Assembly (NCBI GenBank): GCA_964035755.1
Contig: CAXIVR010000182.1
Location: forward strand, 155,382-219,381
Origin: Teleogryllus oceanicus
Taxonomy: Eukaryota > Arthropoda > Insecta > Orthoptera > Gryllidae
Direction: 5' to 3'
DNA: 64,000 nt
Shown: positions 45,101-58,000 of the stretch, in pieces
Layout: every line of letters begins with the position of its first letter
How positions within the stretch are numbered: position 1 is the first letter of the stretch
The notes under the pieces: model-generated
The model's input: only the letters and a program-made list of their open reading frames with translations
What the model was told of the DNA's origin: nothing
Database searches by the model: none
Position numbers and translations under genes: made by a program

Positions 45101-48100
45101 GATACGATGGTATTAATAATTTTCCATCGAAGGCTATAAATTTTCTAAAATCATGAAAAAATCTAAAAAATAGGTTTAGCTGATGAAGAGGTTTGAGTAT
45201 CATACAGATTTCAGCGTCGTGGGGCTTATATTTTAGAAGATACAGCCGTTTAAAAGATTCCTGATAAAATGCTATAACCGTCTGATAACATTTCATTTCT
45301 TCAAATTGAATGAAGATTACAATGGTATTCATAATTTTTCCATCGAAGGCTATAAATTTTCCAAAATTAGAAAAATTTAAAAAATAGATTTGAGTTCGAA
45401 CGAGAGAGATTATTATTGTATTTTCACGCAAATTTCAGCGTCATGGGAATATGTTTTAGGAGTTACAGCCGTTTAAAGATTTCACAATGTTAAAATGCTA
45501 TAAGCGTCTGATAACATTCGTCCCCTGTCCCAAATTGAATGACGATTACAACGGTATTCATAATTTTTTCCATCAGAAAGCTATATATTTTCTAAAATCA
45601 TGAAAAATCTAAAAATAGGTTTGAAAGTTAGAATGAAGAGGAGATTATTGTTATTTCCATACAAATTCAGCGTCGTAAAAACATGTTTTAGAAGATACAG
45701 CCGTTTAAAGAGATTTCACAATGTTAAAAATGCTATAAGCGTCTGATAACATTCGTCCTAACTGGAAATTGAATGACGATTACGATGGTATTCATAATTT
45801 TTCCATCGAAGGCTATAAATTTTCTAAAATCATGAAAAAATCTAAAAAAATAGGTTTGAAAGTTCGAATGTAGAAGAAATTATTGTTATTTTTCCATGCA
45901 AATTTCAGCGTCGTACAGCTAATAGTGTAGGAGATACAGCCGTTTAAAGATTTCACAATGTGAAAAATGCTATAAACGTCTGATAACATTCGTCCTAACT
46001 GGAAATTAATGACGATTACAATGGTATTCTAATTTTTTCATCGAAGGATATAAATTTTCTAAAATCATGAAAATCTAAAAAATTGGTTTCAAGTTCAATG
46101 AAGAGAAGATGTTATTTTTCATGCAAATTTGAGCGTCGTAGGGCGATATAGAGATACGGCCGTTTAAAAGATTTCACAATCATTAAAAAATGCTATAAGC
46201 GTCTAATAACATTCGTCCTAACTACAAATTAGTAACGATTACAATGGTATTCATAATTTTTTCCATCGAAGGCTATCAATTTTCTAAAATCATTAAAAAA
46301 TATAAAAAAATAGGTTTGAAGGTTCCAATGAAGAGGAAATTATTGTTATTTTCCATGTGCAAATTTCTACGCGTCGCTAGGGCAGATACTTTAGGAAATA
46401 CAGCCGTTTAAGATTTCTGATATTAAAAATGCTATAAGCGTCTGATAACATTCGTCTAAGTAAATTGAATGACGATTACAATGTTATTCATAATTTTTTC
46501 CATGAGCTATAAACTTTCTAAAATCATGAAAAATCTAAAATGGGTTTGAAAGTTCAAAATATGAAGAGAGATTATTGTTATATTTCCATGCAAATTTCAG
46601 CGTCGTAGGGCTTATATTTTAGGAGATACAGCCGTTAAAAATTTCACAATGTTAAATGCTATAACCGTCTGTTAACATTTGTCCTAACTGGAAATTGAAT
46701 GACAGTTACAATACGTATTCATAACTTTCCATCGAAATACATAAATTTTTAAAAACATGAAAAATCTAAAAACAGGTTTGAAAGTTCGAATAAAGAGGAG
46801 ATTATTGTTATTTTTTCGATTCAAATTTCCGGCGTCGTATGGCGAATATTTTAGGAGATACAGCCGTTTGAAGATTTCACAATCTGAAAAATGCTGCATA
46901 AACGTCTGATAACATTCGTCCCTAACTGGAATGTGAATGGCGATTACAATGGTATTCATAATTTTTCCATCAGAAGGCTATACATTTTCCTAAAATGATG
47001 AAAAAAGAAATACGTTTGAAAGTTCAGACTGAAGAAGATTATTGTTAATTTCCATGCAAATTTCAGCGTCGTGGCTTATATTATAGGAGATACAGCCGTT
47101 TAAGATTCCCACAATATTAAAAATGTATAAACGATCTGATAACATTCGTCCCTAACTGGAAATTGAATGGCAATTACAATGGTATTCATAATTTTTTTCC
47201 ATCGAGGCTATAAATTTTATAAAATCATTAAAAAATCTAAAAATAGGTTTGAAAGTTCGAAGATGAAGAGAGATTATTATTTATTTTTCATGCAAATTTC
47301 AGCGTCGTAAGGCTTATATTTTAGAAGATACAGCCGTTTAAGATTCTATAATGTTAAAAAGCTATAAACGTCTGATAACATTCGTCCTTTAAAATTGAAT
47401 AGCGATTACGATGGTATTCATAATTTTTCCATCGAAGGCTGTAAATTTTCTAAAATCATGAAAAAATCTAAAAAATAGGTTTGAAAGTTCGAATGAAGAG
47501 AGTGTGTTGTTTTCCATGCAAATTTCAACGTCATGGGGCAGATACTTTGGAGATACAGCCGTTTAAAGATTTCACAATGTGAAAAATGCTATAAGCGTCT
47601 GATAACGTTCGTCTAAGTGAAATTGAATGACAATTACAATGGGATTCATAACTTTTCCATCAGAAGGCTATAAATTTTCTAAAATCATGAGAAAATCAAA
47701 AAAATAGGTTTGAAAGTTCCAATGAAGAGAAGATTATTGTTATTTTCCATGCAAATTTGAAGCGTTGTGAGAGCAGATCTTTTAGGAAGATACAGCCGTT
47801 TAAAGATTTCTAATGTAAAAATGCTATAGAAAATCTGATAACATTCGTCTAACTGCAAATTGAATGACGAAATTACAATGGTATTCATAATTTTTTCCAT
47901 CTAAGGCTATCAATTTTCTAAAATCATGAAAAAATCTAAAAAATAGGTTTGAAACTTCAAATGAAGGAGATTGTTATATTTCATTACAGAATTTCAGCGT
48001 CGTAGAACTTATATTTTGAAGATACAGCCGTTTAAAGATTTAACAATGTTAAAATGCTATAAGCGTCTGATAACATTCGTCTAACTGGAAATTGAATGAC

Positions 48101-51100
48101 GATGACAATTGTATTCATAATTTTTCCATCGAAGGCTATAAATTTTCTAAAATCATGAAAAAATCTAAAAAAAAGGTTTGAAAGTTCGAATGAAGAGGAG
48201 ATTATTGTTATTTTTCCATGCAAATTTCAGCGTCGTAGGGCTTATATTTTAGGAGATACAGCCGTTTAAAGATTTCACAATGTAAAAAATGCTATAAGTC
48301 TGATAACATTGTCTAACTAAATTGAATGGCGGTGATAGTATTAATAATTTTTCCATCGAAGGCTATAAATTTTCTAAATCTTGAAAAAATCTAAAATAGG
48401 TTTGAAAGTTTGAATGAAGAGAGGGTGTCTTAATTATCCTTGCAAATTTCAACGTCGTAGGGCTTATATTTTAGGAAATCCAGCCGTTTAAAAGATTCCA
48501 CAATGTTAAAATGCTATAACCATCTGATAACATTCATTCTAACTGGAAATTGAATGAAGATTTTAAAGTAAGGTATTCATAATTTTTCCATCAGGCTATA
48601 AATTTTCAAAATCATGAAAAAATCTCAAAAAATAGGTTTGAAAGTTCAAATGAAGGAGATTTTGTTAATTTTCATGCAAATTTCCAGCGTCGTATGGCGA
48701 ATATTTTAGAATACAGCCGTTTAAATGTTTCACAATGTGAAAAATGCTATAACAAATGTGATAACATTCGTGCTAACTAGGTGGATAAGAAGATTACAAT
48801 GGTATTCGCATTTTTCCATCAGAGGCTATCATTTTCTAAAATCATGAAAAAATCTAAAAATAGGTTTGAAAGTTCGAATGAAGAGAGATTATTGTTATTT
48901 TTCATGCAAATTTCCAGCGTCGTAAGGCTTATATTTTAGAAGATACAGCCGTTGAATTTCACAAATATTAAACATGCTATAGCGTCTGATAACATTCGTC
49001 CTAACTGGAAATTGAATGACGATTGATGGTATTCATAATTTTTCCAAATCAGAAGATATAAATTTTCTAAAATCCTTGAAAAAATCTAAAAATAGGTTTG
49101 GAAGTCCCAATGAAAGGGTGTAGTATTTTCAATGCAAATTTGAGCGTCGTAGGGCAGATACTTTAGGAGATACAGCCGTTTAAAGATTTCACAATGTTAA
49201 AAATGCTATAAGCGTCTGATAACATTCGTCCTAACTGCAAATTGAATGACGATTACAATGGTATTCATAATTTTCCATCGAAGGCTATAAATTTTCTAAA
49301 ATCATGAAAAAATCTAAAGAATAGGTATGAATATTTGAATGAAGGAGATTATTATTAATTATCCTTTGCAAATTTCCAGCGTCGTAGGGCTTATATTTTA
49401 GGAATCCACAGCCGTTTAAAGATTCCACAATGTTAAAAATGCCACTAACCGTCTGATAAAATTCGTCCTAACTGGAAATTGAATGACGATTACAATGGTA
49501 TTCATAATTTTCCATCGAGGCTATAAATTTTATAAAATCATGAAAAATCTCAAAAATAGGTTTGAAAGTTCGAAAGAAGAGGAGATTTTGTTAATTTCCT
49601 TACAATTTCAGCGTCGTATGGCGAATATTTAGGAGATACAGCCGTTTAAATATTACGCAATGTTAAAAATGCTATAAACGATCTGATAACATTCGTCCTA
49701 ACTGAAAGTGAATGGCGATTACAAGGTATTCATTATTTTTCCATCAGAAAGACTCATTTTCTAAAATCATGAAAAAATCTAAAAAAATACGTTTAAAACT
49801 TCGAATGAAGAGGAAGATTATTATTTATTTTCCATTTGGAAATTACAGCGTCGTAGTGCTTATATTTTAGGAGATACAATAAGATTTCACAATGTTAAAA
49901 ATGCAAGCGTCTGATAACATTCGTCTAACTGATGAACGACGATTTATGGTATTCCATGTTTTCCATCAGAGCTATAAATTTTCTAAAATCATGAAGAAAA
50001 CTAAAAAAATAGGTTTGAATGTTCGAATGAAGAGGAGATTATTGTTATTTTCCATACCAAATTTCAGCGTCATTATGGCGAATATTTTAGGAAGACCACA
50101 GCCGTTTAAAGATTTCACAATCAGAAAAATGCTATAAACGTCTGTTAACATTCGTCCTAACTGGAATGTAGACCAACGATTACAATGAGTATTCATAATT
50201 TTCCATCCAGAGGCTATAAATTTTCTAAATGTGAAAAAAAAATACATTTGAAAGTTCGAATGAAGAGAGATTATTGTTAATTTTCCTTCTGCAAATTTCA
50301 ACGTCGTAGAGCTTATATTATAGGAGATACAGCCAGTTTAAGATTTCACAATGTTAAAAATGCTATAAGCGTCTGATAACATTCGTCTAAGTGGAAGTGA
50401 ATGACGATTACAATGTTATTCATAATTTTCCATCGAAGGCTATAAATTTTATAAAATCATTACAAAATCTAAAAATAGGTTTGAAAGTTCGAATGAAGAG
50501 GAATTATTTATTTATTATTTTCCATACCAGAATTTCAGCGTCCCGTAAGGCTTATATTTTAGAAGATACAGCCGTTTAAAAGATTTACCTACAATGTTAA
50601 AAATGCTATAGCGTCTGATAACATTCGTCCCTGACTGGAAACTGAATGACGATTACGATGGTATTCATAATTTTTCCATCGAAGGCTATAAAATTTCTAA
50701 AATCATGAAAAAATCTAAAAAAATAGGTTTGAAAGTTCGAATGAAGAGAAATTATTGTTATTTTTCCATGCAAATTTCAGCGTCGTAGGGCGAATACTTT
50801 AGGAGATACAGCCGTTTAAAGATTTCACAATGTGAAAAATGCTATAAACGTCTGATAAATTCGTCCTAACTGGAAATTGAATGACGATTACAATGGTATT
50901 CATAATTTTTTCATCGAAGGCTATAAATTTTCTAAAATCATGAAAAAATCTAAAAAAATAGGTTTAGAAAGTTCAATGAAGAGGAGATTATTGTTATTTT
51001 CCATGCAAATTTGAGCGTCGTAGGGCGAATAGCTTTATTTAGAGATACACCCGTTTAAAGATTTCACAATGTAAAAATGCTATAACGTCTGATAACATTC

Positions 51101-51650
51101 GTCCTAACTGGAAATTGAATGACGATTACAATGGTATTCAAAATTTTTTCCCATCGAAGGCTATAAATTTTTAAAATCATTAAAAATTCTAAAAAATAGG
51201 TTTGAAAGTTCGAATGAAGAGGAGATTGTTATTTCCATGCAAATTTAGCGTCGTAGGCTTATATTTTAGGAGATACAGCCGTTTAAAGATTTCACAAATG
51301 TAAAAATGCTATAAACGTCTGATAACATTCGTCCTAACTGGAAATTGAATGACGATTACAATGGTATTCATAATTTTTCCATCGAAGGCTATAAATTTTC
51401 TAAAATCATTAAAAAATCTAAAAAAATAGGTTTGAAAGTTCGAATGAAAGGAAATGTGTTTTTCATGAATTTGCGTAGGCTTATTTTGAGATACAGGTTT
51501 AAAGATTTACATGTAAAAAATGCTATAACTCTGAAATCATCTCGTCCTACTGGAAATTGTAATGTGATTACAATGGTATTCATAATTTTTCCATCAGGTT
51601 ATTTTGCTAAAATCATTAGAAAAATCTTAAAAATAGGTTTGAAAGTTCAA
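39125..51650 (+). repeat. Satellite family A array with a 6.47-kb higher-order repeat
   Basis: About 54 monomers in + orientation. Diagnostic variants recur at a fixed offset. The unit with 'caaatttgagcg' occurs near 39660, 41290, 42675 (a diverged form) and 44530, then again near 46125, 47757, 49139 and 51010. The private phrase 'ttcgattcaaatttc' with 'cgtttgaagatttcacaatc' is near 40350 and 46815. 'ttatattataggag' is near 40607 and 47077. All offsets are about 6465-6480 bp. Within one period the blocks are about 1630, 1385, 1855 and 1595 bp, or 7, 6, 8 and 7 monomers. Copy 1 is about 39125-45590 and copy 2 about 45591-51650, slightly incomplete. Confidence 0.88.
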
Positions 51651-52060
51651 TTTTAAAATAATCGTGTTTTTAGTAACGACGGTAGTTTTTTGGAGTTTTA
51701 CAGCTTTTAAAGAAATTGAAATCTTAAAAGGCTGTATCTCTGAAACGATAAGTCCAAACTGAAATTGAAATCAGTGATTACAATGGTTTTTCTAATTTTT
51801 ACGAGCTATAAATTTTCTAAATTACATAAAAATGCTTAAATAAAGGTTTGAAATTCGAAATTTTAATAACAATCGTATTTTTAAACACGTGTAGTTGCTT
51901 ATTTTTACTAGAAACGAAATTTCTAAATGTTTTGTAAAATAAGCTCATAGGTCTGAAAATTTCCTACGGGAAAATTGAATAAACGCTTTCAATGTTTTGA
52001 CTAATTTTTCTCATCTTGTAAATTTAAGAAAAAAATCTTTAAAAAATAGTTTCAATTCAA
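51651..52060. repeat. Blended family A / family B boundary
   Basis: Phrases of both families alternate every 20-60 bases: B-type 'agtaacgacggtag', then 'ggctgtatctctgaaacg', then A-type 'gattacaatgg' and 'agctataaattttctaaa', then B-type 'ttttaataacaatcg'. The monomer register is lost. It may be a recombinant boundary or a consensus of misplaced reads. Confidence 0.7.
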
Positions 52061-55000
52061 AATTTAATAAAACGTATTTTTAGTAACGACGTAGTTTTGA
52101 TTTTTTTTACTATGTAAACGAAATTGATCTTTAAAAGCTGTATCTCGAAACGATCCTCTACGAGCTGAAATTTCACAGTATTAGATGGTATCGCTCTTTT
52201 TCAAGTTTGACTAGTATTTCATTTTGCTAATTTAAAAAATGCTTAAAAGAAGAGTTTATTCAAATTTAACAAAATCGTATTTTTAGTAACGAGGGTAGTT
52301 TTGATTATTTTTACTATGTAAACGAAATTGAAATCTTTAAAGCCTGTATCTCGAAACGATAAGCCCTACGAGGCTGAAATTTCCACAGTGATTAGACGGA
52401 ATCGCCTCTTTTTCAAGTTTGACTAGGATTTTCATTTTTGCTGAATTTACGAAAAATGCTTTAAATAGAAGAGTTCTATTCAAAATTTTAATAACAATCG
52501 TATTTTTAGTAACGACGGTAGTTTTGATTATTTTTACTATGTAAACGAAATTGAAATTTTTAAAAGGCTGTATCTCGTAAACGATAATCCCTACGAGGCT
52601 GAAATTTCCACAGTGATTAGACGGAATCGCCTCTTTTTCAAGTTTGACCTAGGATTTTAATTTTTGCTGAATTTACGAAAAAATGCTTTAAATTGAAAAG
52701 TTCTCATTCAAAATTTTAATAATAATCGTATTTTGTGCAACGACGGTACTTTTGATTATTTTACATAAACGAAATTGAAATCTTTAAAAGGCTTTATCTC
52801 AAACGATAAGCCCTACGAGGCTGAAAATCTACAGTAATTAGACGGAATCGCCTCTTTTTTCGAAGTTTTGACTCAGGATTTTCTCATTTTTTACTAAATC
52901 TTAAGAAAATGTTTAAATAGAAGAGTTCTTATTCAAAATTTTAATAACAATCGTATTTTTAGTAACGACGGTAGTTTTGATTATTTTTTGATTATGTAAA
53001 CGAAATTGAAATCTGTGCGCTGTATCTCGTAAATGATAAGCCCTACGTGGAGGTTTAAATTCCATAGTGATTAGACGGTATCGCTCTTTTTCGAAGTTTT
53101 GACCATGATTTTCTGATTTTTTATTGAATTTACGAAAATGCTTTAAATAGAAGAGTTCTCATTCAAAATTTTAATAACAATCGTATTTTAGTAACGACGG
53201 TAGTTTGATTATTTTTTAATACAAACGAAATTGAAATCTTTAAAAGCCTGTATCTCGTAACGATAAGCTCCTACGAGAAGAAAATTCCACAGTGATTAGT
53301 CGGGACCGCTCGAAGTTTTGATCTAGGAATTTCTTATTTTGCTGAATTTACGAAAAAATGCTTTAAATAGAAGAGTTCTCATTCAAAATTTTAATAATAA
53401 TCGTAGTTTTAGTAACGACGGTAGTTTTGATTTATTTTTGTATGTAAACGAAATTAAATCTTTAAACGCTGTATCTCGTAAACGATAAGCCCTACGAGGC
53501 TGGAAATTTCCACAGTGATTAGACGGGAATCGCCCTTTTCGAAGTTTTGAATTTAGATTGTATTTTTTGTAGAGAATTTACGAAAAATGTTTAAATTGAA
53601 AAGTTCTCTATTCAAAATTTCACAACAATCGTATTTTTTAGTAACGATGGTAGTTTTGGTTATTTTTTAATATGTAAACGAAATTGAAATTCAAAAGGCT
53701 GTATCTTCTGTAAACGATAAGCCCTGATAGAGGCTGAAAATCTTACAGTGATTAGACGGGGAATCACTTTTTTTCGAAGTTTTGACTTAGGATTTTCTAT
53801 TTTTTGCTTGAATTTACGAAAAATGCTTTAGTTTAAAGAGTTCTCATTCAAAATTTTAATAACAATCGTATTTTTATAAACGACGGTAGTTTTGATTTTT
53901 TACTATGTCAACGAAATTGAAATCTTAAAAGCCTGTATCTCGTAAACGATAAGCCCTACAGAGCTGAAATTGCGATTAGCGGAATCAGCCTTCTTTTTCG
54001 GAAGTTTGACCAATGGATTTTCTCATTTTGCTGAATTTACGAAAAATGCTTTAAATAGGAAGAGTTCTCATTCAAAATTTCAATAACAATCGTATTTTTA
54101 GCATAACGATTGGGTAGTTTTGATTATTTTACTATAAACGAAATTGAAATCTTTAAAAGGTCATCCGTAAACGATAAGCCCTACGAGGCTGAAATTTCGC
54201 AGTGATTAGACGGGAATCGCCTTTTTTTCGAAGTTTTGACTCCAGGATTTTCATTTTGCTGAATTTATTAAAAATGCTTTAAATAGAAGAGTTCTCATTC
54301 AAAATTTTAATAACAATCGTATTTTTAGCAACGACGGTAGTTTTGATTATTTTTTGCATTAAGTGTAAACGAAATTGAAATACTTTAAAAGGCCGTATCT
54401 CGTAAAACGATAAGCCCTACGCGGCTGCAAATTTCCACAGTGATTAGACGGGAATCGCCTCTTTTTCGGGAAGTTTTGACCTAGGATTTTCTAATTTTTG
54501 CTGAATTTACGAAAAAATGCTTTAAATTGAGTGCGTTCTCATTCAAAAATTTTAATAAATAACTGTATTTCTTTAGTAACGACGGTACTTGATTATTTTT
54601 TACTATGTAAACGAAATTGAAATCTTAAAAGGCTGTATCTCGTAAACGATAAGCCCTATGAGGCTGGAAATCACAGTAATTAGAAGGAATCGCTTTTTCA
54701 AAGTTTTGACCTAGATTTTCATTTTTTGCTAAATTTAAGAAAAAATGTTTTAAATAGAAGAGTTCATTCAAAATTTTAATAACAATCGGCTTTAGCGTAA
54801 CGACGGTAGTTTTGATTATTTTTTACTATGTAAACGAAATTGAAATCTTTAAAAGGCTGTATCTCAAACGATAAGCCCTACGAGGCTGAAAAAATTTACA
54901 GTATTACGGAACGCTCTTTTTTTCGAAGTTTTGACCTAGGATTTTCGTATTTTGCAGAATTTTACGAAAAAATGCTTTAAATTGAAAGTTCTCATTCAAA

Positions 55001-58000
55001 ATTTCAATAACAATCGTATTTTTAGTAACGATTATAGTTTTGATTATTTTTAATATGTAAACGAAATTGAAATCTTTAAAAGGCTGTATCTCGTAAACGA
55101 TAAGTCTACGAGGCTGAAAATCTACAGGATTAGACGGGAATCGCCTCTTTTTTCGGTTTTGACCTAGGATTTTCATTTTGCTGAATTTATTTAAAAAAAT
55201 GCTTTAAATAGAAGAGTTCTCATTCAAAATTTTAATAACAATCGTATTTTTAGCAACGACGGTAGTTTTGATTATTTTTTGCATTATGTCAACGAAATTG
55301 AAATCTTTAAAAGCCTGTATCCTGTAAAACGATAAGCCCTACGAGGCTGAAATTTCACAGTGGATTAGAAGGAATCACCCTTTTTCGGGAAGTTTTGACT
55401 TGTGATTTTCTCATTTTTTGCTGAATTTACGAAAATGCTTTAAATAGAAGAGTTCTCATTCAAAATTCTTAATAACTGCATTTTAGTAACGACGGTACTT
55501 TTTGATTATTTTTACTATGTAAACGAAAATTGAAATCTTTAAAAGGCTGTATCTCGTAAACGATAAGCCCTTACGAGGCTGAAAAATTCCGGTGATTAGA
55601 CGGAATCATTTCTTTTTGGAAGTTTTGACCTAGATTTTCTCATTTTTGCTGAATTTACGATAAAAGGATTTAAATAGAAGAGTTCTCATTCAAAATTTTA
55701 ATAATAATCGTATTTTTAGCAACGACGGTAGTTTTAATTATTTTTTACTATGTAAACGAAATTAAATCTTAAAAGGCTGTATCTCGTAAACGATAAGTCT
55801 TACGAGGCTGAAATTTACAGTGATTAGACGAGAATCGCTCTTTTTCGAAGTTTTGACCCAGGATTTTCTAATTTTTTTTGCTGAACTTTACGAAAATGCT
55901 TTAAATTGAAAAGTTCTCGCATTCCAAATTTTAATAACAATCGTATTTTAGTAATGACGGTACTTTAATTATTTTTTACTATGTAAACGGCAAAATTGAA
56001 ATCTTTAAAAGGTTGTATCTCGTAAACGATAAGCTTAATGAGGTTTAAATTTCCACAGTGATTAGACGGGAGATTGTTCTTTTCTCAGTTTTGACCTAGA
56101 TTTTCTGATTTTGCTGAATTTACGAAAAAATGTTTTTAAATAGAAGATTTCATTCAAAATTTTAATAACTATCGTATTTTAGTAACGACGGTAGTTTTGA
56201 TTATTTTTTAACATGTAAACGAAATTGAAATCTTAAAAGCCTGTATCTCGTAAACATAATTCCTTACGAGGCTGGAAAATTCGCAGTGATTGACGGAATC
56301 GCCTCTTTTCGAAGTTTTGACCTAGGAATTCTATTTTTTGTTGAATTTACGAAAAATTGGCTCAGAAGAAGAGTTCTCATTCAAAATTTTAATAATAATC
56401 GTAGTTTTATAACGACGGTAGTTTTGATTATTTTTTAGCATGTAAACGAAATGAAATCTTTAAAACGCTGTATTCGTAAACGATAAGCCCATGAGGCTGA
56501 AATTTCACAGCGATTAGACGGGAATCGCTCTCTTTTTCGGGTTTTGACTTGATTTTCGTATTTTGCAGAATTTACGAAAAAATGCTTTAAATTGAAAAGT
56601 TCTATTCAAATTTCACAATAATCGTATTTTAGTAACGACGGTAGTTTTCATCATTTTAATATAAAAACGAAATTGAAATCTTTAAAAGGCTGTATTCAAA
56701 ACGATAAGCCTCATGAGGCTGGAAAATCACAGGATTAGACGGAATCGCTCTTTTTTTCAGTTTTGACTTAGGATTTTCATTTTGCCGAATTTATTTAGAA
56801 AAATATTTAAATAGAAGAGTTCTCATTCAAAATTTTAATGCAATAATCGTATTTTTAGAAACGACGTAGCTTGATTATTTTTACTATGTCAACGAAATTG
56901 AAATTTTTAAAAGTCAGAGTCTGTAAACGATAAGCCCATTAGGCTGAAATTTCCACATTATTGAAGGGAATCAGTTTCTTTTTCGAAGTTTTGACTTGAT
57001 TTTCATTTTTTGCTGAATTTACGAAAAATGTTTAAATAGGAATATTCTGATTCAAAATATTAACAATCGTATTTTTAGTAAGGAAGATAGTTTTGATTAT
57101 TTTTTACTATGTAAACGAAATTGAAATCTTTAAAAGAAGGTATCTCAACGATAAGCCCTAATGAGGCTTAAATTTCATAAGAGTGATTAGACGGGTATCG
57201 CCTCTTTTTCGGGAAGTTTGATCTATGATTTTCTCATTTTTGCTGAATTTACGAAAATGCTTTTGAATAGAAGTGTTTCATTAAAAATTTTATTAACAAT
57301 CATTTTTAGTAACGACGGTAGTTTTGATTATTTTACTATAAATGAAATGAAATTTGAAAAGGCTGTATCTCTTGCAAATCATAAGCCCTACGAGGCTTTA
57401 ATTACAAGGATTAGACGGGCACACTTCTTTTTCGAAAGCTCAATCTAGGATTTTCTATTTATTAATTCCATGAAAATGCTAAATAAAGAGTTCTCATCTA
57501 AATTTATTAACAATCGTATTTTTAGTAACGACGGTAGTTTTGATTATTTTTTACTATGTAAACGAAATTGAAATCTTTAAAAGCCTGTATCTGTAAACGA
57601 TAAGCCCTACGAGGCTGGAAATTTCCACAGGATTAGACGGGAATCGGGCTCTTTTCGGAAGTTTAATTTAGGATTTTCATTTTTTGGCAGAATTTAGAAA
57701 AATGCTTAAATTGAAAGTTCATTCAAAATTTTAACAACAATCGTATTTAGTAACGACGGTAGTTTTGATTATTTTAATATGTAAACGAAATTGAAATCTT
57801 AAAAGGCTGTATCCGTAAACGATAAGCCCTACGAGCTGAAAATTCCACAGCATTAGACGGGAATCGCCTTTTTCGAAGTTTTGACTCAGGATTTTCATTT
57901 TTATTGAATTTACGAAAAATGCTTTAAATAGAAGAGTTCTCATTCAAAATTTTAATAACAATCGTATTTTAGCAACGACGGTAGTTTTGATTATTTTTAC

